A model generated the notes under the pieces. It did not search any database. It was not told the origin of the DNA and saw nothing but the letters and a program-made list of their open reading frames with translations. The position numbers and the translations under genes are program-made. Shown here one piece after another: positions 17,681 to 26,692 of a stretch of 64,000 nt of DNA (its first letter is position 1; each line of letters opens with the position of its first letter). Source of the DNA: an uncultured Spartobacteria bacterium (GTDB lineage: Bacteria > Verrucomicrobiota > Verrucomicrobiia > Chthoniobacterales > Chthoniobacteraceae); NCBI GenBank assembly GCA_903919125.1, contig CAIXGS010000048.1, forward strand, positions 43,902 to 107,901, written 5' to 3'.

Positions 17681-18136
17681 ATGCCGTTTCGAGTCTGCAA
17701 ATCGTTTGAAATCGAGAACGGACACATGCTGTCCAAACACCCGGATAAGTGCCGGTTTCCGCACGGACACACCCGCAAAGTGGAATGTGTCCTGGTGGCC
17801 GACAGCCTTGATGAGAACGAGATGGTGTGCGACTTCAAGGTGGTTAAAGGCCTCCTGAGCGGATTTTTAGAGCAGTACGATCATGCGCTTTGCATGAACA
17901 CTGCCGACCCGCAATACGCTCATTTCAAAGCAGTTTATGGAGAGAGGGTCATTGGCTTTGAGCAGCTGGATCCCACAACGGAAGTGCTTGCGCAGGCGGT
18001 TTACGAACATTTGCGCAGGGAGCTTGCGGCGTACGTTAGCGGGCCGCAGAGCAGTTATCCTGTGCGCGGATGTGTCCGGCTGGAGCGGGTGCGCGTGTGG
18101 GAAACGACGAGTTCTTGGGCGGAGTACTGGTCGTAA
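17681..18136 (+). CDS. 6-carboxytetrahydropterin synthase/PTPS family protein (QueD-like)
   Basis: 151-residue member of the 6-pyruvoyl-tetrahydropterin synthase family. QueD makes 6-carboxytetrahydropterin, a queuosine precursor. The zinc-binding histidines are apparent at His15 (ENGH) and His28/His30 (PHGH), with Cys24 in CRFPHGH as the likely catalytic thiol. A late Glu (WETTSSW) also matches. ATG 17681 follows the leuA stop by 5 nt, so the two genes are probably co-transcribed although their pathways differ. The rest of the queuosine pathway is not in this window. Confidence 0.87.
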   Translation: MPFRVCKSFEIENGHMLSKHPDKCRFPHGHTRKVECVLVADSLDENEMVCDFKVVKGLLSGFLEQYDHALCMNTADPQYAHFKAVYGERVIGFEQLDPTTEVLAQAVYEHLRRELAAYVSGPQSSYPVRGCVRLERVRVWETTSSWAEYWS

Positions 18137-18181
18137 ATCTGGACGGAGTTGCTGGGAGTTTTTCTCCCCCTTTTCACCTCT

Positions 18182-18223
18182 GACATCGGCTGGTGACTTA
18201 CCGATTTGTGACCACCCGATGTC
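18182..18223. terminator. Imperfect hairpin between converging genes
   Basis: GACATCGG (18182-18189) pairs with CCGATGTC (18216-18223). After a C/C mismatch, TGGT pairs with ACCA, closing a 16-nt loop. It lies between the QueD-like gene (plus) and a small membrane protein gene (minus). No T-tract follows, so factor-independent termination is uncertain. A palindrome CTTTGAAATCAAAG follows immediately. Confidence 0.45.
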
Positions 18224-18289
18224 GCTTTGAAATCAAAGAGCAAGCCCGTCAGCCATTCGAAAAATGTCCGTACCGGAGAGGGGTGCGAG

Positions 18290-18592
18290 CTAGAGAACAG
18301 GAGCGGAGGGCTCGTGTTCCTGCGGCTTTGGACGACGCGCTTCGAGCTCCTCGGCGATTTTGACCACGCCAAGGATCATCAGCAAAGGTCTTGCGATTAG
18401 AAAGATAAGCCTACTGACTCCCGTGACAAGACCGCCCAGCGGCAGCAGTGTCAGCAGAATGCCGATCCCGAAGGAAGCGCTGATGGCCTTAGTGGGTTCG
18501 AGGCGGGTGTAGGCCTCGACGCGGTCCAGCAAGATGTCCCGCGTGGGCTGGGAGGGCTGAGTGGGAATTTCCGGTGTGCTCATGCGGCTCAT
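18290..18592 (-). CDS. Small membrane protein of unknown function
   Basis: About 100 residues, not recognised. The N-terminal third is polar (MSRMSTPEIPTQPSQPTRDI). It is followed by two hydrophobic segments, roughly ISASFGIGILLTLLPLGGLV and RLIFLIARPLLMILGVVKI, and a charged tail. The architecture suggests a small inner-membrane protein with two spanning helices. ATG 18592 or ATG 18583 could be the start. The open frame extends further upstream but overlaps the leader of the divergent exonuclease gene and is not protein-like there. Confidence 0.6.
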   Translation of the reverse strand: MSRMSTPEIPTQPSQPTRDILLDRVEAYTRLEPTKAISASFGIGILLTLLPLGGLVTGVSRLIFLIARPLLMILGVVKIAEELEARRPKPQEHEPSAPVL

Positions 18593-18722
18593 TGTTCTGC
18601 GAGGTTTAGCCCGCGCAAGCAATACCAGATTCTGAGAATAGCGCCCTGCACACTCCAAACCTTTGAAGGCGTATTGAATTTCTCGTGCTCCAATGGGAGT
18701 CGGCGTGAATACTATCTGTCGC

Positions 18723-19475
18723 ATGAAATTGATTTCCTGGAACGTAAACGGACTGCGTGCAGTGCTTCGCAAAAACTTTCTCGAATTCCTCGCTGCCGAG
18801 AACCCGGACGTGTTGGCGTTGCAGGAAACCAAATGCACGGAAAGCGACGTTGAACCGCAGTGGCCTGGGTACTCTGCGTATTTCAATAGTGCCCAGAAAA
18901 AGGGGTATTCGGGAACGGCTGTACTCACCCGGGTAACGCCTGTGAGTGTTAGCCGCGGAATTGGTCTGGAGGAACACGATCAGGAAGGGCGCGTGCTGAC
19001 ATTAGAATTCGAGGCGTTTATTTTAGTAAACGTGTACGTACCCAATGCGCAACGGGAGTTGGCGCGCTTGGGGTATCGGCAGGAATGGGACCGCGCTTTT
19101 CTGGGGTACTTGCGCGGCTTGGAAGAGCGCAAACCGGTGGTGTGTTGCGGTGATTTCAACGTGGCTCATCAGGAGCGGGATCTAGCTCGGCCCAAAGAAA
19201 ACGTTCGTACTCATGGATTTACAGTTGAAGAACGCAGTGGTTTTGGCGCGCTGATGGAGGCGGGCTTCGTGGACACATTCCGCCAATTTGAAACCGCAGG
19301 CGGCCATTACACCTGGTGGAGCGCCATGAATAAAGCGCGGGAACGAAACGTTGGTTGGCGCATCGATTATTTTTTGGTGAGTACGGCTTTGACGCAACAG
19401 GTGAAGCGCGGATGGATTCTGCCAGAAGTGGGCGGCTCGGATCATTGTCCAGTGGCGGTAGAATTAGCGGGGTGA
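18723..19475 (+). CDS. xth: Exodeoxyribonuclease III (AP endonuclease family)
   Basis: 250-residue DNA-repair nuclease of the exonuclease III/APE1 family, cleaving at abasic sites and degrading 3' ends. Visible active-site elements: SWNVNGLRA (5-13) with the metal-binding Asn, LQETK with Glu35, GDFNVAH with the Asp/Asn pair, WRIDYFLVS and the final GSDHCPV with the catalytic His. ATG 18723 matches the family N-terminus exactly. It is followed by pyruvate carboxylase with a 79-nt gap. Confidence 0.95.
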   Translation: MKLISWNVNGLRAVLRKNFLEFLAAENPDVLALQETKCTESDVEPQWPGYSAYFNSAQKKGYSGTAVLTRVTPVSVSRGIGLEEHDQEGRVLTLEFEAFILVNVYVPNAQRELARLGYRQEWDRAFLGYLRGLEERKPVVCCGDFNVAHQERDLARPKENVRTHGFTVEERSGFGALMEAGFVDTFRQFETAGGHYTWWSAMNKARERNVGWRIDYFLVSTALTQQVKRGWILPEVGGSDHCPVAVELAG

Positions 19476-19554
19476 GCCGCGCTTTTTGCGCCCCACGCGC
19501 ATCATCAGGCTAGGCAAAAGGGCGGCGGCTGGAGTTTACTCAACTCTCACTTTT

Positions 19555-22500
19555 ATGGCTCGTAAGACCCCCACCCACCCAGCGGCCCAAACTAGGCCCG
19601 CAGTTGTTGCACCCAAGAAACTACTCGTCGCCAATCGCTCCGAGATTGCAATCCGCATCATGCGCGCGGCGACAGAGCTAGGTTTGCGCACCGTGGCGAT
19701 CTACGCACAGGAAGATCGTTTTTCCATGCACCGCTTCAAAGCGGATGAAGCCTACCTCGTAGGCGAAGGGAAGGGCCCTGTGGGCGCTTATTTAGACATC
19801 GATGGGATCGTTGCTCTGGCCAAGGAAAAAGGGGTGGACCTCATTCATCCGGGATATGGATTCCTCTCCGAAAACGCTCATTTTGCCCGGGCGTGCGCAA
19901 AAGCTGGAATCGGCTTTGTCGGCCCCAAGCCCGAGCTCTTAGAATTGATGGGGGACAAAGTCGCGGCGCGTGCCCTGACTCAAAAGCTCAAAGTTCCCAC
20001 GTTGCCGGGCACCGAGGACCCCGTAAGCAACCGCAGTGAGGCACTTAAAATCGCCAAGAAGATTGGTTTTCCGCTCATCATCAAGGCGGCTTTCGGCGGC
20101 GGCGGGCGTGGAATGCGCGTGGTCCGCAAGCCCGAGGATTTGGCCTCACTTCTGGACGAAGCCCAAGGCGAGGCAGAACGGGCGTTCGGCAACTCAGCAG
20201 TGTTTTTGGAAAAGTACATTCCAAGGGCGAAGCACATTGAGGTGCAAATACTCGGCGACAGCCATGGGGCTGTGCTGCATCTCCACGAGCGGGATTGTTC
20301 GGTGCAACGGCGCCACCAGAAAGTCGTGGAAATCGCGCCCTCAGTCGGGCTGGACGACCGAGTTCGCGGAGAGCTTTGCGAGGCCGCCGTGCGCATCTCA
20401 AAGGAGATCGGTTACGATAACGCGGGAACCGTCGAGTTCCTGTACGACCTCGATACGAAGGCGTGGTTTTTCATTGAAATGAATCCGCGCATTCAAGTGG
20501 AACACACTGTTACCGAGCAAATTACTGGCATCGATTTAGTTCGCTCCCAGATTCTAATCGCGCAGGGCGCCTCCCTCCACGGACCAGAGCTGAGCTTGCC
20601 CACGCAAGAAGCCGTGCCGCGGTTGGGCTACGCAGTCCAGTGCCGCGTAACCACCGAAGATCCCGAAAACAAGTTCACGCCGAATTACGGTAAAATTATT
20701 ACTTACCGCAGTGCGGGCGGCTTTGGGGTCCGGCTCGATGCGGGGATGGGCGACACTGGGGCGGTCATCACGCCTTTTTACGATTCCTTGCTGGTGAAAA
20801 TCACGGCCTCGGGCGCGACTTTCCCCATGGCGCTGGAGCGGATGGACCGCAGTTTGAGAGAGATGCGCATCCGCGGAGTTAAGACAAACATTCCGTTTTT
20901 GGAGAACGTGATTCACTCGCCGCAATTTAAGGAAGGCGGAGCGACGACCACGATGATCGATACCTCGCCGGAGCTTTTCTCGTTCAAAGCGAAGCGGGAT
21001 CGCGCGAGCAAGCTGCTGGCATTTTTGGGCAACGTGATCGTGAACGGCAATCCGCATGCAAAGGGGCACAAGCCCGCCGTCGCATTTCAGGCGGCCCCCC
21101 TTCCAAGTTACACGCACAACGCCCCGCTGCAGCCTGGCACACGACAGCTCCTGCAAAAACTTGGCGCACGCGGCTTTGCAGAATGGACACGCAAACAAAA
21201 GCGCCTCCTCATCACGGACACGACTTTCCGCGATGCCCATCAGTCGTTGATGGCGACACGCGTGCGCACGTTTGACATGGCTGCGATTGCGCCTGCGGTG
21301 GCGCACCGGGCGAGCGAGTTATTTTCTCTAGAAATGTGGGGAGGCGCGACGTTCGACACAGCGATGCGTTTCCTCAACGAAGATCCGTGGGCGAGGCTCC
21401 GGGTGTTGCGCGAAAAGGTACCCAACATCTGCTTCCAGATGCTCCTTCGCGGAGCGAACGCGGTGGGTTACACGAGCTATCCCGCCAACGTAGTGGCTGG
21501 CTTTATCAAACATTCCGCCGAGGCCGGCATCGACATCTTCCGTGTGTTCGATTCGCTCAACGACTTGTCGAATTTGAAGGCAGCGATGGAGGCGGTTCAG
21601 AAGACCCACGCGGTTTGCGAAGGGACGCTTTGCTACACCGGCGACATTCTGGACCCAAAGCGCACGAAATACGCGCTGGCTTATTACATCAAGTTAGCCA
21701 AGGAGTTAGAGCGTATGGGCGCTCATTTTCTGGCGATCAAGGACATGGCTGGCCTTTGTCGCCCCTACGCGGCACAGGCTCTGGTGAAAGCGCTCCGCAG
21801 CGAGGTCGGTCTACCTATCCACTTCCACACCCACGACACCTCGGGCATCAACGCGGCGTCCATCCTACGCGCCAGCGATTCCGGCGTAGACGTTGTGGAC
21901 CTCGCGCTCGCCTCGATGAGCGGCTCCACCTCCCAACCGAATCTCAACTCCGTCGTCGCCGCCCTGCAGCACACCCCACGCGACACCGGCCTCGACCTCG
22001 ATACGCTCAACGAGTTTTCCGATTACTGGGAAAAGGTACGGGAGTTCTACGCTCCCTTCGACACCGCGCCCAAGACGGGTTCTGCGGAGGTTTACTTGCA
22101 TGAGATGCCCGGCGGCCAGTTCACGAACTTAAAGGAACAAGCCTCCTCCATGGGCCTTTCGGCGCGATGGCCGGAGATTGCGCGGACTTATGCGGAGGTA
22201 AACGCGCTCTTCGGTGACATCGTAAAAGTCACGCCCTCTTCCAAAGTTGTGGGAGACATGGCCCTATTCCTTTTCACGCGAGGGATTAAGCCGGCGGACG
22301 TGGTGAACTTGCCACCGGGCACGCCATATCCGGAGTCCGTACGCGACATGCTAGGCGGCGGTTTGGGTGCGCCGATGGGCGGTTGGCCGAAGGCGGTGGT
22401 GCGCGCAGTACTGGGCAACGAAAAGCTCAAGCGCGTGAAGCCCACTCCAGTGGATTTGAAAACGACTGCTGCGGAAGTCGCCGCGAAGACTGGCCGACCT

Positions 22501-23037
22501 TCGGGAGATGACGACCTTTACTCGCACCTGATGTATCCGCAGGTGTTCGCTGATTTCGCGAAATTCCAAAAAGATTTTTCAGATCCCAGCGTGCTGCCAA
22601 CACCCGCGTTCTTCTACGGGCTAAAACTTGGCGAGGAAATATCAGTGCCCATTGAAGAAGGCAAGTTGCTGTTTATCAAGCTGATGAATGTCACCGGCCC
22701 GGACAAGGACGGGCGCTGCGTGGTGGCTTTCGAACTCAACGGAATGCCCCGCGAAGCTGTGGTGGTGGACAAAACAATCGCTCCAAAAACCAAGGCGCGA
22801 GTCAAAGCGGACTCCGCGAATCCATTGCAAATCGGCGCGCCTATTCCAGGGATGCTGACCGCGCTCCACGTCACACTGGGCAGTAAGGTGGCAGCCGGCG
22901 ACAAGCTGGCAACGCTGGAAGCGATGAAGATGCAGACCACGCTTTACGCGCACACCGCCGGAATTGTCGAAGAGCTTTTGACCGAGGTTGGAGACGCGGT
23001 CGAAGCAGGCGATTTGTTGGTAAAGATTCGAGGATAA
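19555..23037 (+). CDS. pyc: Pyruvate carboxylase
   Basis: 1160-residue biotin enzyme converting pyruvate, bicarbonate and ATP into oxaloacetate. Domains in order: biotin carboxylase (LLVANRSEIAIRIMRA near the start, the ATP-grasp loop GGGGRGMRV, FIEMNPRIQVEHTVTE), carboxyltransferase (DTTFRDAHQSLMATRVR) and a C-terminal biotinyl domain with LEAMKMQ, in which Lys1125 carries biotin. Single-chain alpha4-type length. ATG 19555 follows CACTTTT with no Shine-Dalgarno sequence; the open frame upstream is not family-like. It ends just before a bidirectional terminator shared with the converging macB-like gene. Confidence 0.97.
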   Translation: MARKTPTHPAAQTRPAVVAPKKLLVANRSEIAIRIMRAATELGLRTVAIYAQEDRFSMHRFKADEAYLVGEGKGPVGAYLDIDGIVALAKEKGVDLIHPGYGFLSENAHFARACAKAGIGFVGPKPELLELMGDKVAARALTQKLKVPTLPGTEDPVSNRSEALKIAKKIGFPLIIKAAFGGGGRGMRVVRKPEDLASLLDEAQGEAERAFGNSAVFLEKYIPRAKHIEVQILGDSHGAVLHLHERDCSVQRRHQKVVEIAPSVGLDDRVRGELCEAAVRISKEIGYDNAGTVEFLYDLDTKAWFFIEMNPRIQVEHTVTEQITGIDLVRSQILIAQGASLHGPELSLPTQEAVPRLGYAVQCRVTTEDPENKFTPNYGKIITYRSAGGFGVRLDAGMGDTGAVITPFYDSLLVKITASGATFPMALERMDRSLREMRIRGVKTNIPFLENVIHSPQFKEGGATTTMIDTSPELFSFKAKRDRASKLLAFLGNVIVNGNPHAKGHKPAVAFQAAPLPSYTHNAPLQPGTRQLLQKLGARGFAEWTRKQKRLLITDTTFRDAHQSLMATRVRTFDMAAIAPAVAHRASELFSLEMWGGATFDTAMRFLNEDPWARLRVLREKVPNICFQMLLRGANAVGYTSYPANVVAGFIKHSAEAGIDIFRVFDSLNDLSNLKAAMEAVQKTHAVCEGTLCYTGDILDPKRTKYALAYYIKLAKELERMGAHFLAIKDMAGLCRPYAAQALVKALRSEVGLPIHFHTHDTSGINAASILRASDSGVDVVDLALASMSGSTSQPNLNSVVAALQHTPRDTGLDLDTLNEFSDYWEKVREFYAPFDTAPKTGSAEVYLHEMPGGQFTNLKEQASSMGLSARWPEIARTYAEVNALFGDIVKVTPSSKVVGDMALFLFTRGIKPADVVNLPPGTPYPESVRDMLGGGLGAPMGGWPKAVVRAVLGNEKLKRVKPTPVDLKTTAAEVAAKTGRPSGDDDLYSHLMYPQVFADFAKFQKDFSDPSVLPTPAFFYGLKLGEEISVPIEEGKLLFIKLMNVTGPDKDGRCVVAFELNGMPREAVVVDKTIAPKTKARVKADSANPLQIGAPIPGMLTALHVTLGSKVAAGDKLATLEAMKMQTTLYAHTAGIVEELLTEVGDAVEAGDLLVKIRG

Positions 23038-23098
23038 CAAAGCGTCGAATCCTCCGCATTTTTGCGAAGCAGACGCTGCAGGAAATTGCAGCTGGTTT

Positions 23099-23131
23099 GA
23101 AAACCTGTCCACAGCGCGGGGGCAGGTTTTC
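23099..23131. terminator. Strong bidirectional terminator between pyc and the efflux operon
   Basis: GAAAACCTGTCC (23099-23110) and GGGCAGGTTTTC (23120-23131) form a 12-bp stem with one T-G pair and a 9-nt loop. The A/T-rich base gives a T-run on either strand, so it can stop both pyc (plus) and the macB-like gene (minus). A smaller inverted repeat GCTGCA/TGCAGC lies just upstream at 23075-23092. Confidence 0.8.
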
Positions 23132-23140
23132 CGACTGCTC

Positions 23141-25222
23141 CTACGTCACGTGGCGCAAGGCCTCGATGGGGTTCATCAGAGCTGCGCGCTTTGCGGGATA
23201 GAGGCCGAAGACGATCCCGATTGCTACGGAAATACCGAAGGCGAGAGGCAAGGACCACGGCACGATGATGGGCACCATCGTGCGAACGACATCCGGCAAG
23301 GCGGCCATCGCTGCGGGGAACATCTTGTTGGTGAACTTCATAACCAAGGCGAAGATGGGGGAACACGCGAGACCGCCCAGCGCCCCAGTCAAGCCGCCAC
23401 CAATGGAAAGCACGATGGTCTCCACTAAAAACTGCTGCGTGATATCGCGCCGCCTTGCCCCGATCGCGCGCCGAATCCCGATCTCCCGAGTACGTTCCGT
23501 CACCGTGGCCAACATGATGTTCATGATCCCAATTCCACCGACCACCAGCGAAATTGCCGCGACCAATCCCATCATTGCGATGAACATGAGTCTCGTGTTT
23601 CGCGCCTGCTCCAACAACTCGAGAGGCACGGTGATAGTGTAATCGTCCGACTGATGGTTGAGCGACATGGTTCGCCGAACGACGTCTGCGGCTTCCATCA
23701 CCTTGCTTGAATCGGTGAGCGAGAGCGTCACTTGCGATGCGATGGGGACGCCACTTTCGGTATGAGAATAGATTTCAAAAAAGTGCGTCCAGAGTGTGCT
23801 CAGCGGGATATAGACGTCCCGAGCCGTCTCCTGTTTGATGGCCGCTCCGCTACTGGAGTTCCCAGCAACCGTAGTAGTCGAGTTAGCCGGTCCCTTTAAA
23901 ATACCCACCACCGTATAAAAATCGGCACCTATGTGAATGGCCCGCCCCAGCGGATCCTCATAGCCCAAGAGCGTCGTGGCGACCTCTGGAGAGAGCACGC
24001 AAACCTTATGTCCATTTGCGAGATCTGTGGGCGTAAGAAAATGGCCGCGTTCTATTTCCAGCTTGTGCAGCGACAGATAGTCAGGCGTGGTACCTACGAG
24101 GCGTCCGAATAGCTGGCGGGTTCCGTAGCTAAACGAGCGTTTCAACTGTTCCCGCAACGGGGTAATTTTCTCGATGCACGGCACCGAAGCCGCGAGTTGA
24201 AGGTAATCATTTTCGGTCACGCCATAGCGCTGGTACCTCGCGGTTCCCTGCTGGGGCGGAGGCGCCACAGTGTTCAAAATGATGTTGTTCGCCCCCATCT
24301 CGGCGATCTGCTCCTGCGCCTTGGCGCTGATGCCTTCGCCGATGGCAAGCAACCAGATCACGCTCGCCACTCCGATAAAGATCCCCAATACCGTCAGCAA
24401 AGAGCGCAGCGGATGGAGCAGCAAGTTTTTCACACCCAAGTTGGCGGTGCGCATCAATTGCACGAGAGCGCCGTACGTTCCGGCCGAATTCTTTGGCACC
24501 TCCTCCTCCAAATAAGGCGTGGGAGTGACTTCCACAGGCCGAAGCCGGGTGTCGGACTGGATCAACCCGTCACGCAGGCGCACGATACGACGGGCGTGCG
24601 CAGCGACCTCCTCTTCGTGGGTCACGAGTATGATAGTCTTGCCCGTGGCATTCAGTTTTTCTAGGAGCGCGAGAATTTCGCCGGACGTGACGGAGTCGAG
24701 GTTGCCGGTGGGTTCATCGGCGAGAATGTAGCGAGGCAGATTTGCGAGGCCGCGCGCAATGCCTGCACGCTGTTGCTGGCCACCTGAAAGCTGCTGAGGC
24801 CGATGGGTAAGGCGTTCGCCCAAGCCGACAAGTCCGGCCAGTTCGAGACAACGAGCCCGGCCTTCCTCAGTAATCGGCCCTTGGTAGGCCAGAGGCGACT
24901 CGATGTTCTCCACCACGGTCAGCTGCGGAATGAGATTATAAGACTGAAACACGAACCCGATACGGAAGGCGCGAATTGCGGCGAGCTGGTCGTCGTCGAG
25001 AAGCGCCACGTTGTCTGAGCCAAGATAAAACTCGCCGGAGGATGGTTTATCGAGGCAACCCAAGAGGTTGAGCAGCGTGCTTTTACCGGAACCCGACGGC
25101 CCCATAATAGCAATATAATCGCCTTCAGGGACGTCCAAATCAATTCCCTTGAGCACTGCAAGAGATTCTCCCGCAAGATCGTAATTCTTGCATAACCCAA
25201 TCAGCCGGATTGCCGAGTTCAT
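23141..25222 (-). CDS. MacB-like ABC transporter, fused ATPase and permease
   Basis: 693-residue inner-membrane ABC exporter subunit. The N-terminal ATPase has Walker A GPSGSGKST (41-49), the signature LSGGQQQRAG and Walker B YILADEPTGNLD. The permease half has the MacB/FtsX arrangement: one membrane segment (LLTVLGIFIGVASVIWLLAI), a large periplasmic domain, then three segments near the C-terminus with the conserved TVTERTREIGIRRAIGARR. ATG 25222 is the start; a GTG four codons upstream is less likely. It follows the adaptor gene by 24 nt. Tripartite MacAB-TolC-type pumps export macrolides, peptides or siderophores; the substrate here is unknown. Confidence 0.93.
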   Translation of the reverse strand: MNSAIRLIGLCKNYDLAGESLAVLKGIDLDVPEGDYIAIMGPSGSGKSTLLNLLGCLDKPSSGEFYLGSDNVALLDDDQLAAIRAFRIGFVFQSYNLIPQLTVVENIESPLAYQGPITEEGRARCLELAGLVGLGERLTHRPQQLSGGQQQRAGIARGLANLPRYILADEPTGNLDSVTSGEILALLEKLNATGKTIILVTHEEEVAAHARRIVRLRDGLIQSDTRLRPVEVTPTPYLEEEVPKNSAGTYGALVQLMRTANLGVKNLLLHPLRSLLTVLGIFIGVASVIWLLAIGEGISAKAQEQIAEMGANNIILNTVAPPPQQGTARYQRYGVTENDYLQLAASVPCIEKITPLREQLKRSFSYGTRQLFGRLVGTTPDYLSLHKLEIERGHFLTPTDLANGHKVCVLSPEVATTLLGYEDPLGRAIHIGADFYTVVGILKGPANSTTTVAGNSSSGAAIKQETARDVYIPLSTLWTHFFEIYSHTESGVPIASQVTLSLTDSSKVMEAADVVRRTMSLNHQSDDYTITVPLELLEQARNTRLMFIAMMGLVAAISLVVGGIGIMNIMLATVTERTREIGIRRAIGARRRDITQQFLVETIVLSIGGGLTGALGGLACSPIFALVMKFTNKMFPAAMAALPDVVRTMVPIIVPWSLPLAFGISVAIGIVFGLYPAKRAALMNPIEALRHVT

Positions 25223-25246
25223 GGTGGGCAACACTTCCCGCCCCTT

Positions 25247-26692
25247 TTAGCGGGCTCCCACATTTTCCGCGAATTTTAGCGGCTTACGTTTCTTAGCTGA
25301 TGTCACCTCCGGCAACTTGACCAGAGTTTCCACACTTTGTGGTGCGAGCACAACCTTGTCTCCCGCGTTCACACCTTCGGTCACCACCACTGAATTTTCA
25401 TTCGCGGAGCCCACGTGAATTTCATGAGCAGCAATCTCTCCAGCTTCTTCTACGATACAGAAAAAGCGTTTCCCACGTTCCAAAACGGATTGCACTGGGA
25501 TTTGCAAAACATCCTCCATGCGTTCGACTTCAATAGCGACTTGTGCGGTCATCCCCGTTCGGGCACCGAGCGGTGCGTCGTTGATGGTCACCTCCGCACC
25601 ATATTCCTTGATGGTGCTATAAGGGGTGGCTGCGGGAAGCGGATATTCGGTCACCGAACGCACGACCCCAGTGAGGACGTTTTTGGGGAAAGCATCCAAA
25701 CGGATTTTGGCTGGCATCCCGACTTTGAGTTTGTCGATACGGGATTCGTTAATGCGGGCGACGACCTGCATGCGTTTAGGATCGGGTAATCGAATAATGA
25801 CCTGACGCTCCCGAACCAATTTTCCTTCTGCGATCAAAGGATCTCCCGATGGCAAATTAGCGTAAACCACTTGTCCAGAGGTAGGTGCATTTATAATACA
25901 CTTGGAGAGTTGATCTTCAAGGCTCTTGAGTTTGTCGTCGTCCAAGGCTCGGCTATTTTCTCGGGAACGCATCCGCGCTTCCGCAGTCTCGACGTTGGCT
26001 GTGAGCCGGTTGATATTTTTTTTCTTCGTGTATTTCTCCAACACGTCCAATTTGGTGGAGGCGTTTTCTAACTCTTTGCGCGCTTTCTCCACGGCAAAGC
26101 GATCCGCCTCCAACTGGACACCCGTCACATATCCACGCTCGGCTAAGCGAAGGCTGTAGCGAAGATACTCCTCAGAACGACGAAGGTTCTCTTGAGCCAC
26201 AAATTGGTCGCTTTCAGCTGTCCCCCTTTCCTGAAGGTAAGTACCTAGCTCGTACTCCTGTAATGCAATTTTAGCGGACTCGTAATCGGTGCGCCCTTCC
26301 ACCTCCAACGCGCGGCTGGTGTTGCACAGAATCTGCTGCTGGATGACATCGGCCTGCAGTCCTGAATCGTCTAATTTGACTAGAAAATCTCCCTCATTCA
26401 CGTACGCGCCTTCGGCGACAATCTGAATAATGGGCGTTCCAAGCAACGCTTTGGACTGCACTTGGCAGCGAATTTCGACATTGCTGGAGCTCCCCACTTC
26501 TCCACGCTCAACGACTTCCTGCAAAAATGGACCGGTAGAAACGGTCGCGGTCATTGGGATGCTTGGCAGACTCGATTTCTTCGTTGCGTCGAAGGGTGCA
26601 AGCCAGAATACAGCCGCAGCCGTAATGGCTATAATACTAAACCATAGCAGCTTATTTCGCTTATTGCGTTTTGGAGAGGAAGCAGAATTCAT
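25247..26692 (-). CDS. MacA/HlyD-type periplasmic adaptor protein
   Basis: 481-residue membrane-fusion protein. One N-terminal membrane anchor (LLWFSIIAITAAAVFWLAPF) precedes a lipoyl/barrel-sandwich domain, then a long coiled-coil hairpin (about 140-270, rich in Glu, Lys and Arg), then the second lipoyl half (INAPTSGQVVYA) and the membrane-proximal beta domain. Such adaptors link the ABC permease to the outer-membrane channel. Its start overlaps the stop of the upstream outer-membrane-factor gene by 3 nt (within ATGA) and macB follows 24 nt later, a tight three-gene operon. The coiled coil is long, as expected for a MacA-like adaptor. Confidence 0.9.
   Translation of the reverse strand: MNSASSPKRNKRNKLLWFSIIAITAAAVFWLAPFDATKKSSLPSIPMTATVSTGPFLQEVVERGEVGSSSNVEIRCQVQSKALLGTPIIQIVAEGAYVNEGDFLVKLDDSGLQADVIQQQILCNTSRALEVEGRTDYESAKIALQEYELGTYLQERGTAESDQFVAQENLRRSEEYLRYSLRLAERGYVTGVQLEADRFAVEKARKELENASTKLDVLEKYTKKKNINRLTANVETAEARMRSRENSRALDDDKLKSLEDQLSKCIINAPTSGQVVYANLPSGDPLIAEGKLVRERQVIIRLPDPKRMQVVARINESRIDKLKVGMPAKIRLDAFPKNVLTGVVRSVTEYPLPAATPYSTIKEYGAEVTINDAPLGARTGMTAQVAIEVERMEDVLQIPVQSVLERGKRFFCIVEEAGEIAAHEIHVGSANENSVVVTEGVNAGDKVVLAPQSVETLVKLPEVTSAKKRKPLKFAENVGAR

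Noticed and set aside
20554..21306. 250-codon minus-strand frame
   Set aside because: It is antisense to the middle of pyruvate carboxylase and Arg/His-rich, as shadow frames usually are.
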